A DNA stretch of 46,683 nucleotides from Micavibrio_A sp964423095 (GTDB taxonomy: Bacteria; Pseudomonadota; Alphaproteobacteria; Micavibrionales; Micavibrionaceae): contig CAYRDI010000013.1 of the NCBI GenBank assembly GCA_964423095.1, forward strand, positions 1 to 46,683, in the 5' to 3' direction. Made by a program: the position numbers and the translations under genes. The notes beneath the pieces are model-generated. The model saw only the letters and a program-made list of their open reading frames with translations, had not been told where the DNA came from and did no database searches. Shown one piece after another: positions 1 through 6,844 of the stretch. Within the stretch, counting starts at the first letter, position 1, and every line of letters starts with the position of its first letter.

Positions 1-1264
1 CCGTACCGCTGGTGTAGGTATCGGTGACGGCCACGGGTTTTTCTGAAACATCAACATAGGCGGCGGAGAAATCGAGGTCGACTTTCGGGTTGATGCTATA
101 TGTCACGCCGCCAGCAAACCACATGCGGTTTCCATCCGGCACGCGGGTGGAACGGTCGGGGGATGTGGTCGGCGTCTGGTCATACTGGAATCCGCCTTTG
201 AGCAACCATTGATCGTTCAGGCGGTAACGGGCACCGACGGCAAAAGCCCAGGTGTCTTTATAATTTTCTTCGGTTTCGGCGGCACCACTGGAAAAAATGC
301 TGGACGATACCGGAATTGTTTCAAACTTCGACCACCCGTACCAGTTCACGCTTCCCAGAACCGTCCATTTTTCATCGAGCTGTTGTGAAACGCCAAACGA
401 AACAATGTCGGGCAGGCTGAGCTTTGCCGACCCGGGGGCCGTGTTGAAAGCTCCGGAATTTGCACCGAGAAAAGCACTGACAGGATTGCGGATATCAACG
501 TCGCCGTCCAGATCGTGATTGACGGCGGAACGATAGGTCAGGCCCAGCTTGGTCGTCTGCGTCGGCTGGACAAGGATGCCGAGATTATAACCCACGCGCC
601 AGTCATCGCCGCGCAATCTCAATTCGCCGTCATTGGCCTGGTTCGGGGATGCGCCGCCGGCTGTGGGGGCGGGGATCGCATTTTTCAGGTTGGCGTAAGC
701 ATACTGCACATCAACACCCGCACCAAGCGACAGCCAGTGATTGACCTTGTACGCGGCACTAGGCTGGAAGTTGAGCAGCATGAGTTCGCTATCGGTGGAA
801 TTATAACGGCCCGTGAAATCGGCATCATACTGGTCGGCCAGTCCGAAATTCGATCCAAATCCAAATCCCAACACGAACTGGTCGTTGACCGGAAGTACCG
901 CGTAAAGCTGCGGCAACGCTTCGGGGTCGAACGGGTTGCCATCGTCGCTACCTGTCACCGCACTGGTCAGACCTCCAAGACCGGCGGGTGCGGTATAGGT
1001 GGAACCCGTGTCATCGAAATTTGCCTTGGGGAACAAAACGCTCACGCCGCCGTAAATTTCCGGGCTGGTCAGGTTCGTCATGCCGGCGGGGTTGTAATAA
1101 ACCGTCGATGCATCCGGCGTATCGGCGGCCGCACCGGCGAATGCCGTGCCGAGGCCCGATACGGATTGTTCTTGCAAATAAAACCCGGCGGCATGGGCAC
1201 TCATGGGGATCAACAGGGCACAGGCGGCGGATAGAAGCGATAGACGGTACAATCTGGATGTCAT
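1..1264 (-). CDS. FadL/OmpP1/TodX-family outer membrane transporter, 3' end outside the window
   Basis: This is an outer membrane beta-barrel of the FadL family, which carries long-chain fatty acids or other hydrophobic compounds across the outer membrane. The frame is open from the ATG at 1264 to the window edge, so the C-terminus is missing. A signal peptide of about 22 residues ends ...MSAHA, and the mature protein opens with AGFYLQEQSVSGLGTAFAG, which matches the conserved FadL N-terminal hatch pattern followed by a YYNPAGMT segment. The rest is barrel-like: alternating aromatic strands, and Asn/Asp/Gly turns. A Shine-Dalgarno GGAG lies about 5 nt before the ATG. Family membership is confident; the substrate cannot be read from sequence. 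Confidence 0.85.
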   Translation of the reverse strand, partial: MTSRLYRLSLLSAACALLIPMSAHAAGFYLQEQSVSGLGTAFAGAAADTPDASTVYYNPAGMTNLTSPEIYGGVSVLFPKANFDDTGSTYTAPAGLGGLTSAVTGSDDGNPFDPEALPQLYAVLPVNDQFVLGFGFGSNFGLADQYDADFTGRYNSTDSELMLLNFQPSAAYKVNHWLSLGAGVDVQYAYANLKNAIPAPTAGGASPNQANDGELRLRGDDWRVGYNLGILVQPTQTTKLGLTYRSAVNHDLDGDVDIRNPVSAFLGANSGAFNTAPGSAKLSLPDIVSFGVSQQLDEKWTVLGSVNWYGWSKFETIPVSSSIFSSGAAETEENYKDTWAFAVGARYRLNDQWLLKGGFQYDQTPTTSPDRSTRVPDGNRMWFAGGVTYSINPKVDLDFSAAYVDVSEKPVAVTDTYTSGT

Positions 1265-1414
1265 GGGGTTCTCCGAAAAAAAAATTGAAGACGGATCGGG
1301 CGGGAGTATTTGCCAATCTCCCAGTAGGTCGTGAAAATCTTATACAAAGGAGCCGAAGGCGACCAGAAAAACGCGCCTTGCGTTGCACAAAAAAAGCACC
1401 TCATACAAAGGTAT

Positions 1415-2044
1415 TTAGTGCGCCGCGAGCCATTTGCCGATGATGTTTGCCATATCGCCTGCTGAATCGCTGCTGCGGAAGATGTGGAGCAACCGCCCGT
1501 CCGGCGCGATCAGATAGACGAACGAAGAATGATCGACCGTGTATTCGGTCATATTCGGGTCTTTCACCTTCGCTGCGTAAATTTTGTATTCTTTTAAAAC
1601 CCCTTTGATGTCCTCCGGCGATCCCGTCAGGCCGATCAGGGACGGGTGAAACAGATTGACGTAATTTTTCATCTTTTCCACCGTATCGCGTTCGGGATCG
1701 ACGGTGATGAACAATGGCTGGATTTTATTGGCGGTATCGCCAAGGCTATTCAACGCCACCGTGATTTTCGAAAGCTCGGTGGGGCATATCGCTGGGCAGA
1801 ATGTAAACCCGAAATAGATCAGTTTGTATTGATCTTCAAAACTCTTATCCGTGACGGTATTTCCATTCTGGTCCGTCAAGGAGAACGGCCCGCCGAACGT
1901 ATCGTTGGTCACGGCGATCAGGGACGTAGATCCGCCTTCGTCTTTGGGCATGGATTGCCAGTATCCGATCAGGGCCGCCACCAAAAGACCCGCGATCGCG
2001 GCCAACACCAGAATGATTTTCTTTTCATCGTTTGTTTTTTTCAT
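1415..2044 (-). CDS. SCO1/SenC-family copper chaperone for cytochrome oxidase assembly
   Basis: This membrane-anchored thioredoxin-fold protein has 209 residues. SCO proteins deliver copper to the CuA site of cytochrome c oxidase and may act as thiol reductases. One N-terminal transmembrane helix (about 10-28) is followed by the periplasmic domain. The metal ligands are all visible: C83 and C87 in FCPAICP, and H172 in VDHSSF. Length is typical. No Shine-Dalgarno precedes the ATG. Instead a TATAAA hexamer sits 6 nt upstream, and the phoH terminator lies just before it, so the mRNA is probably leaderless. The PCu(A)C copper chaperone at 39232-39930 is the likely functional partner. Confidence 0.92.
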   Translation of the reverse strand: MKKTNDEKKIILVLAAIAGLLVAALIGYWQSMPKDEGGSTSLIAVTNDTFGGPFSLTDQNGNTVTDKSFEDQYKLIYFGFTFCPAICPTELSKITVALNSLGDTANKIQPLFITVDPERDTVEKMKNYVNLFHPSLIGLTGSPEDIKGVLKEYKIYAAKVKDPNMTEYTVDHSSFVYLIAPDGRLLHIFRSSDSAGDMANIIGKWLAAH

Positions 2045-2050
2045 ACCGGA

Positions 2051-2056
2051 TTTATA
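2051..2056 (-). promoter_or_regulatory. -10-like hexamer placing transcription start at the SCO1 ATG
   Basis: TATAAA on the minus strand ends 6 nt before the ATG at 2044. The phoH terminator T-tract ends only about six bases further upstream, leaving no room for a conventional leader. No good -35 is visible. Predicted start of transcription is at or next to the A of the ATG. Confidence 0.45.
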
Positions 2057-2061
2057 GGCGT

Positions 2062-2091
2062 AAAAAACACCGGAAGGAAGTCCTTCCAGTG
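2062..2091 (-). terminator. Rho-independent terminator of phoH
   Basis: On the minus strand a 10-bp stem (CACTGGAAGG / CCTTCCGGTG, one G-T pair) with a 4-nt loop is followed by six T. It lies directly after phoH and just before the SCO1 gene, so the two are separate transcription units. Confidence 0.8.
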
Positions 2092-2122
2092 CCTTTTGTT
2101 ACGAACAGGAGAACAAACTTTT

Positions 2123-2878
2123 TTATAGAACGTCGAGCATTTCGGCGACCAGCGGGTGGCGCACGATGTCTTTTTGCGCAAGGCGAACGACCGCGACGTT
2201 TTCGAGCTTTTCCAGCTTCGCCGCCACGTCCGACAGCCCTGAAATTCCGGCCAGAAGGTCGGATTGGTCGGGGTCGCCCGTCACGACGATGGTGGAATTC
2301 CAGCCAAGGCGGGAGAGCAGCATTTTCAGCTGGCCATAGGTGCAGTTCTGCGCTTCGTCGATCACGATGAACGCGTTGTTGAGCGTGCGTCCGCGCATGA
2401 ACCCGACGGGGGCGATTTCGATGGTGCCTTCATCCATGTACTGGCGCACTTTCTTGCCGCCCAGACGGTCACCCAGCGCATCGTAAAGCGGGCGCAGGTA
2501 GGGGGCCATTTTTTCGTGCATATCGCCGGGCAGAAAACCAAGGGATTCACCGGCCTCCATCGCGGGGCGGGAGAGGATGATTTTTTCCACCTTACCTTTT
2601 TCCAGTGCTTCGACGGCGGCGGAAATCGCAAGATATGTTTTTCCCGTTCCGGCGGGGCCGATGGCGAGCGTGAGGTTGTAACTATCGATCGCTTCCATCA
2701 ATCCGCGTTGCCCATCGGATCTTGGCTTGATCGTCTTGATGTAACTCTTGTCGCGCCCTCTTTCTATTTCTTCGTCCAGCGGGTGCCAGTCCATATCGTC
2801 GAACGTGGGATGGATGATGTTTCCGTTTTTGTGCATGCGTCCTTTTTCATGATTGTTTTTTCTGGCTTTTTTGGACAT
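2123..2878 (-). CDS. phoH: PhoH-family P-loop ATPase
   Basis: This cytoplasmic ATPase of about 251 residues has the PhoH fold, a RecA/helicase-like nucleotidase associated with RNA metabolism and stress; its exact role is not settled. Walker A reads GPAGTGKT, Walker B reads VIDEAQN, and a sensor-like VVTGDPDQ follows. The start MSKKARKNN was chosen because AAGGAAG lies just upstream. An in-frame extension to 3025 exists but would run through a terminator hairpin and lacks a ribosome site. The basic N-terminus (KKARKNNHEKGR) is typical of the short PhoH type. It ends in its own terminator, and its long structured leader (2879-3070) suggests regulation by attenuation. Confidence 0.9.
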   Translation of the reverse strand: MSKKARKNNHEKGRMHKNGNIIHPTFDDMDWHPLDEEIERGRDKSYIKTIKPRSDGQRGLMEAIDSYNLTLAIGPAGTGKTYLAISAAVEALEKGKVEKIILSRPAMEAGESLGFLPGDMHEKMAPYLRPLYDALGDRLGGKKVRQYMDEGTIEIAPVGFMRGRTLNNAFIVIDEAQNCTYGQLKMLLSRLGWNSTIVVTGDPDQSDLLAGISGLSDVAAKLEKLENVAVVRLAQKDIVRHPLVAEMLDVL

Positions 2879-2920
2879 ATGGCTTCCTTCCTGTTGGGGT
2901 GTGAAACGGCGAATGGCAAG

Positions 2921-2953
2921 AAACAAAAAAGCCGCTGGATGTTCTCCGGCGGC
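2921..2953 (-). terminator. Terminator hairpin inside the phoH leader, possible attenuator
   Basis: Reading the minus strand, GCCGCCGG, a 7-nt loop and CCAGCGGC form an 8-bp stem with one mismatch, followed by six T. It lies about 45 nt upstream of the chosen phoH start with no gene upstream on this strand. It therefore ends either a small RNA or an attenuated phoH leader. Confidence 0.6.
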
Positions 2954-3070
2954 GTGACGTTCAAGATCGTTTGGTGAAAACCTCCTCCAATGCGGGGCAC
3001 AGGGGATTTGCGCCTCTTGCATCATCGGGATGTGTTTTTCTGCGTATAGTCAAGGAGAACCCTTGGGTGA
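2954..3070 (-). promoter_or_regulatory. Structured leader or small RNA upstream of phoH
   Basis: This intergenic stretch has no convincing ORF. On the minus strand it contains a compound hairpin: GATGC pairs with GCATT, and GGCGCA pairs with TGTGCC around the loop AATCCCC. A distant GTTCTCC (3054-3060) can pair with GGAGAAC (2941-2947) in the loop side of the downstream terminator, so the two folds would compete. TGAC and GTCA next to these arms could extend the long-range stem. This is seen by eye only. The rod-like outline recalls 6S RNA, but it is only about 120 nt and I do not claim that identity. Confidence 0.4.
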
Positions 3071-3180
3071 GAAAATCAACGTAAGGTGATTCTATCAGAG
3101 ATTTGCCGCTTTGCGTCAAAAATCTTTTTGACCTTGCGAAAATCCACACCATATTGAACAAACACAAGGAATTTACACCC

Positions 3181-3957
3181 ATGGCACAGGAGCACGGAAG
3201 TATGGAAAAACAAATATCAAAAAGAAAATTCTTGGGCTTTATGGCCGCTGTGCCTGCGGGCCTTGCGGCATTGAAATATATGGGCTTACCGTTCGGCATT
3301 TCGCCCGCGCTGGCGGACGAAGAACATCCGTTTATGGATGCATCGGGGGTTTTTGCCGTGCCGGCCTTGCCATACCCCAAAAATGCGCTGGTCGCCGCCA
3401 TCGATGAAAAGACCATGGAATTGCACCATGACAAACACCATCAATCCTATGTCGATAACCTGAACAAGGCGGTGGATGCGGATACGTCGTTGAAGGGCAA
3501 GAAGCTCGTGGAAATTCTCGAATCTGTTTCGAAATACCCGGCGGCCGTGCGAAACAATGCCGGCGGGCACTGGAACCACACGTTTTTCTGGAAGATCATG
3601 ACGCCGGAAAAAACCGCACCGTCCGAAAAGCTGGTATCGGCCATCAAAGCATCGTTCGGCTCCATGGAAGATTTTAAGAAAAAATTCGAAGAAACCGGGG
3701 CCAAACAATTTGGGTCGGGGTGGGTCTGGTTGATCGTGGATCAGGATAAAAAATTACAGGTCATTTCCACGCCCAATCAGGACAACCCTCTGATGGATGA
3801 TGCAAAGGTCAAGGGCACCCCCATCCTCGGCAATGATGTGTGGGAACACGCCTATTACCTGCGCTATTTCAACAAACGCGGCGATTACCTGAAAAACTGG
3901 TGGAATGTCGTGAACTGGAACCGCGTGAACGATCTCTACGAAAAGGCCACCGCCTAA
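3181..3957 (+). CDS. Superoxide dismutase (Fe/Mn family), Tat-type signal peptide
   Basis: It converts superoxide to oxygen and hydrogen peroxide. The N-terminal 45 residues form an export signal: SKRKFLGF (a Lys-Arg variant of the twin-arginine motif), a hydrophobic stretch, then an ALA cleavage site before DEEHP. The enzyme is thus probably folded in the cytoplasm and exported to the periplasm. Metal ligands are visible: His in MELHHDKHH, His in GGHWNHTFFW, and Asp and His in DVWEHAYYLRY. The GGHxNH and NQDNP pattern is closer to manganese or cambialistic enzymes than to strict iron enzymes; this is an inference. Start: ATG at 3181 (AAGGAA upstream); a second ATG at 3202 with AGGAG is also possible. 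Confidence 0.92.
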   Translation: MAQEHGSMEKQISKRKFLGFMAAVPAGLAALKYMGLPFGISPALADEEHPFMDASGVFAVPALPYPKNALVAAIDEKTMELHHDKHHQSYVDNLNKAVDADTSLKGKKLVEILESVSKYPAAVRNNAGGHWNHTFFWKIMTPEKTAPSEKLVSAIKASFGSMEDFKKKFEETGAKQFGSGWVWLIVDQDKKLQVISTPNQDNPLMDDAKVKGTPILGNDVWEHAYYLRYFNKRGDYLKNWWNVVNWNRVNDLYEKATA

Positions 3958-4005
3958 AAACACTTGAATATATTCCTATTTTAAGATAAGCTATCAAAAT
4001 CAACA

Positions 4006-4042
4006 GGACCCGTGCGCCCGCCGCGCATCGGGTCCTTTTTTT
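4006..4042 (+). terminator. Rho-independent terminator of the sod gene
   Basis: GGACCCG then TGCGC, a 5-nt loop, GCGCA, and CGGGTCC form a near-perfect 12-bp stem with one unpaired base, followed by seven T. It lies 48 nt after the sod stop codon. Confidence 0.9.
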
Positions 4043-4059
4043 ATTCAAAGGAAAAAATT

Positions 4060-5058
4060 ATGGCCATGTCTGATCTTTTAAATGTTTTCAAGGAATTATC
4101 GCTGCGCGGTTCCGTTGGCAACAATCACCCCAATGATGATTAAGATGTGCGGGGTACGCGCGCCGCTTTGGAAAAACTCGATTATTTCGATGAGACGGAA
4201 AAGGAGCGGGATTATCAAGGAAAACCGCTCGGCATGATCACCGCCGCGCTGGATGATAAAATTAAAAAGTTTCAAAAGGACAATGATTTAAAGGTGGATG
4301 GTTATCTGCAACCCGGCGGCGAAACGCAAAATGCGATTAACCGCCAGCTTCAACTCGCACCCGAATCCCCGCCGGATTACCGCCGCGAGGTGTTTAAAGG
4401 CAAAAGATTCAAAGAATGGGATGATTTTTACCGCGAGGTCGAAAACGATTCCACACTTTCTGGCGACGAACACCGGATATTACAGGATATTTATGCGGCC
4501 GAAGGCGGCATGAAAAAAGCACCGGGCGGTACAGCCTTTGCCGGAATTATCCAAGAGACATTGGACAATCTTATAGCGAAAGAAAAACTACCGAATATTG
4601 TAGAAAAACACGCAGATAAAAAGAAAATTCAATCCACTGATCTGGATATGAAAGATATTCGGGATTTTTACGTTGCGTATTTCGACGATGCACTATCCAG
4701 TGCAAAAAAGGGTTATAAACGTAGAAATCCGGATAATCCCAAAAGCGGTCTTCGCCTTTTGGCGGATTTGGGCAATCATGTGGGGGATTCCGTGGCGGAT
4801 ACATTGTTCAAGAACGGTGGCGATCTTGGAGTCAAAGTCGTTCAGGATGCTTTGAATGAATATCGACCCGTCAAAGGATACATTTCTGATAAGGCTATAG
4901 GGTCAAATAATTACAACACACTAAAAGAAATTGCTTCGGACAAGAAAGAAGCAAAAAAATTTCTCGATAAACTTGCTTTCCAAAGGATACAACAGGAAAA
5001 AAATGCAAAAAATGAAAAGGAAAGAGTTTATCGCTACTTGAAGCAGTTTAAGGAATAG
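4060..5058 (+). pseudogene. Peptidoglycan-binding/GH108-like hydrolase gene interrupted by one in-frame TAA
   Basis: An ATG at 4060, with AAAGGA about 9 nt upstream, opens a frame of 27 codons that ends in TAA at 4141-4143. The same frame continues directly (GAT, then GTG at 4147) for another 303 codons. The join reads SVGNNHPNDD-stop-DVRGTRAALEKLDYF, which looks like one peptidoglycan-binding domain cut by a nonsense codon. Residues after the stop include a PG_binding_1-like repeat (KKFQKDNDLKVDG). Next is a segment resembling GH108 muramidases: EGG, then GGTAFAGIIQETLD, DFYVAYFDDAL and VVQDALNEY. These enzymes cleave the glycan strand. Either this is a recent point mutation or sequencing error, or translation restarts at the GTG, which follows the TAA by one codon. 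GH108 assignment is moderate. Confidence 0.6.
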
Positions 5059-5668
5059 GCAGGTCAAAAACTCTGTTCAAATCTTTTGTACAAACACGTT
5101 GCGGTGCGTCTCCTAGTAGCTGTTTGGTAAAAATGTCCGCTAGGTACATGGATCCCTGGCCCGCACATATTTTTCCAGCATTCTGCAACCGCCAGTATTT
5201 CGGATGCCCTTTGCGGGAAAATCGGAAAACGCCGTCTTTTTTACAATTTTCGATATAGCGATATTTTTCCGGCCTTTCGTCCTTGTTATAAATATCATCG
5301 TCGTAAAAATATTCAAACCGCCCTTTCACGGTAAATCCCATCGGGCTTATTTTCGTAATGGTCCCATTTAGCCGGACATATCCGCCGTCTGCATAACTTG
5401 GATATCGCGGGTTCCGATAGTAGCAAATATGCTCACCTGAAATTTGGTATTTTCCATTGTTCGATCGAATGATGATAGGACTAAATTCTTCATAATCAAA
5501 AATAAAACCATCATTTGCCAGAGAATTTTCGGTAAACAAATGCTGCCCGAGCAGGAGATCGGCTTCGGCCTGATCTTCTATAATGGTTTTTGGAGCGGCT
5601 TCTTCCGCTTGTACGGGAACGGGCAGGGCAAGCAGGAAGAAAAAAACCGCCGGAAAGATATATTTCAT
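5048..5668 (-). CDS. Exported protein of unknown function
   Basis: I do not recognise this 206-residue protein. It has a clear signal peptide (MKYIFPAVFFFLLALPVPVQA, cleavage after AQA-like residues near 21) and a mature part rich in Tyr, Asp and Arg with four cysteines (in EHICYY, ENCKKD, KICAG and RVCTKD), which could form two disulfides in the periplasm. Its 3' end overlaps the hydrolase-like gene on the other strand by 11 bp. The ATG is preceded by TTGCCA - 16 bp - TAGAAT with only 6 nt to the ATG and no Shine-Dalgarno, so it may be leaderless. Codon use is more AT-rich than in neighbours. Confidence 0.7.
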   Translation of the reverse strand: MKYIFPAVFFFLLALPVPVQAEEAAPKTIIEDQAEADLLLGQHLFTENSLANDGFIFDYEEFSPIIIRSNNGKYQISGEHICYYRNPRYPSYADGGYVRLNGTITKISPMGFTVKGRFEYFYDDDIYNKDERPEKYRYIENCKKDGVFRFSRKGHPKYWRLQNAGKICAGQGSMYLADIFTKQLLGDAPQRVCTKDLNRVFDLPIP

Positions 5669-5674
5669 GCCGCC

Positions 5675-5702
5675 ATTCTACCGCGCAGTGGTTGGTTGGC
5701 AA
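5675..5702 (-). promoter_or_regulatory. Promoter giving a leaderless mRNA for the exported unknown protein
   Basis: Minus strand TTGCCA (5702-5697), 16-bp spacer, TAGAAT (5680-5675), then six bases to the ATG at 5668. The expected transcription start falls at the ATG. Confidence 0.5.
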
Positions 5703-5757
5703 TCCTCATGCGGAAAGACACACAAAAAATGTCTACCAACTCAAGCAACATTAAGGA

Positions 5758-6594
5758 TTAGGCGGCGGCTTTTGCCGTGGCTTCCGCGCCACGTACGTTT
5801 TTCTGGATCAACCACCATGCGGCGCGGGATGCCATCTTGCCGCCGATCCCTTTGGGGTCGAACCCGCACGCCTTGAACACCATCGCCACGGCGCGGTCCA
5901 CTTGCGGTGCCTGATAATACGAATACGCGCGCTTCATATATTCGCGGCTCCACACTTTGCGGTCATAGTGTTCGTTGTCATTGGCGTTCGCGGCGAAGAA
6001 CGCATAGGACAGCTCGTCATCTTCGCTTTCGGCAATTCGGCCCAGCGCGATTTTTAAACGCTGCATCCGGCTCATCCCTTCTTTTTTCAGGTAACGGTTC
6101 AGCGTGTCATAGAACAATTTGTAATGGCGGAATTCATCGCCCGCGATCTTGGCGCAGATTTCTTTCAACACCGGTTCGTCCGTTGTCGTGCCGATGGCGG
6201 AATAGTATGAAGACGTGCCCGTTTCCACCATGCACCGCGCCACCATCTCTCCGGTCCGGCTGCCGCGCACCGATGTATCGTTGTTGATGTGTTCGATCTT
6301 GTACCCTTCGCGGAATTTCGCCATGGCGGTTTCAAGGGACCAGCTTGGGTCCACCGTCTCCGCCCATTTGCCCAAAGATTTGCCGTGCTGGACTTCCTCG
6401 CGGGCCCAGCATTGGGACATTTCCTGAAACTCCGGATCGTCCGCAAACACGCGCTCTAAATATGCCGAATAGGCCACTGCGTTGTATTCGACCAGTGCCG
6501 CGGCCTTTACCACCTTGATCAGGTCGGGCGTTACCTTGGACATATCGATGCGGCTGTAATCGATCTCGTTCATATCCCAGTGCGGCATGCTCAT
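5758..6594 (-). CDS. Ferritin-like diiron-carboxylate protein of unknown function
   Basis: This 278-residue protein is a four-helix ferritin-like domain with carboxylate/histidine motifs for a diiron site: a Glu in ALVEYNAV, EEVQHGKSLGKW, a Glu in VETGTSSYYSA, and DEFRHYKLFY. The pattern of ExxH on helices 2 and 4 fits rubrerythrin or acyl-ACP-desaturase-like relatives. No rubredoxin domain or signal peptide is present, so it is likely cytoplasmic. Possible roles are iron or peroxide handling or an oxygenase; the sequence does not decide. The start MSMPHWDMNE was chosen because AAGGAG lies 7 nt upstream. The C-terminus is Ala-rich (GAEATAKAAA). Confidence 0.75.
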   Translation of the reverse strand: MSMPHWDMNEIDYSRIDMSKVTPDLIKVVKAAALVEYNAVAYSAYLERVFADDPEFQEMSQCWAREEVQHGKSLGKWAETVDPSWSLETAMAKFREGYKIEHINNDTSVRGSRTGEMVARCMVETGTSSYYSAIGTTTDEPVLKEICAKIAGDEFRHYKLFYDTLNRYLKKEGMSRMQRLKIALGRIAESEDDELSYAFFAANANDNEHYDRKVWSREYMKRAYSYYQAPQVDRAVAMVFKACGFDPKGIGGKMASRAAWWLIQKNVRGAEATAKAAA

Positions 6595-6699
6595 GGCGGG
6601 TCTCCTTGTCTGCGGCAAAGAAGCCGTTCTACGCCCATTCTGCTGGTGTTGCAAGAATATCACTTAACGGAATGGAATCAGGGGCTTGGGAAATAAATA

Positions 6700-6727
6700 T
6701 TGATATCGGGGCGGGGGATGCTACATA
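6700..6727 (+). promoter_or_regulatory. Promoter for the ornithine decarboxylase transcript
   Basis: TTGATA (6700-6705), 16-bp spacer, TACATA (6722-6727). Start of transcription is expected near 6734, leaving a leader of about 110 nt before the ATG at 6845. Confidence 0.5.
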
Positions 6728-6729
6728 CT

Positions 6730-6844
6730 TGTTTTAACGCACGTGTCTATGGCCCTTCCCCTATGGGATGCTAAGGTTATGCTACGACGGAAAACTTGGA
6801 TTTAACAGGGCGTTTTGGGCCCATTGAACAAAAGGTTTTAACGT
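6730..6844 (+). promoter_or_regulatory. Structured leader of ornithine decarboxylase, speF-type RNA candidate
   Basis: Alphaproteobacterial ornithine decarboxylase genes are known to carry a conserved leader called the speF motif; this is the expected position for one, but I could not test the match. Visible structure: ATGGCCC (6749-6755) can pair with GGGCCCAT (6817-6824) with one bulge, and a competing ATGGG (6763-6767) can pair with the same CCCAT. A 19-codon ORF (6768-6827) lies inside. Together this suggests control of the decarboxylase at the RNA level. Confidence 0.5.
6768..6827 (+). CDS. Candidate leader peptide within the ornithine decarboxylase 5' region
   Basis: ATG to TGA encodes MLRLCYDGKLGFNRAFWAH, ending 17 nt before the decarboxylase ATG. 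There is no Shine-Dalgarno, so translation is unproven. The stop codon directly follows the GGGCCCAT arm of the leader structure, so a ribosome paused on the last codons would block that arm. In gamma-proteobacteria an unrelated arrest peptide (SpeFL) controls speF; an analogous role here is only inference. Confidence 0.3.
   Translation: MLRLCYDGKLGFNRAFWAH

Noticed and set aside
2879..3025. N-terminal extension of PhoH to 3025
   Set aside because: The extension runs through the terminator hairpin, lacks a ribosome site, and the chosen start has a good one.
2941..3070. Possible 6S RNA in the phoH leader
   Set aside because: It has a rod-like outline and a CCCCTG-containing loop, but at about 120 nt it is too short and the central bubble is not convincing, so I only call it a structured leader.
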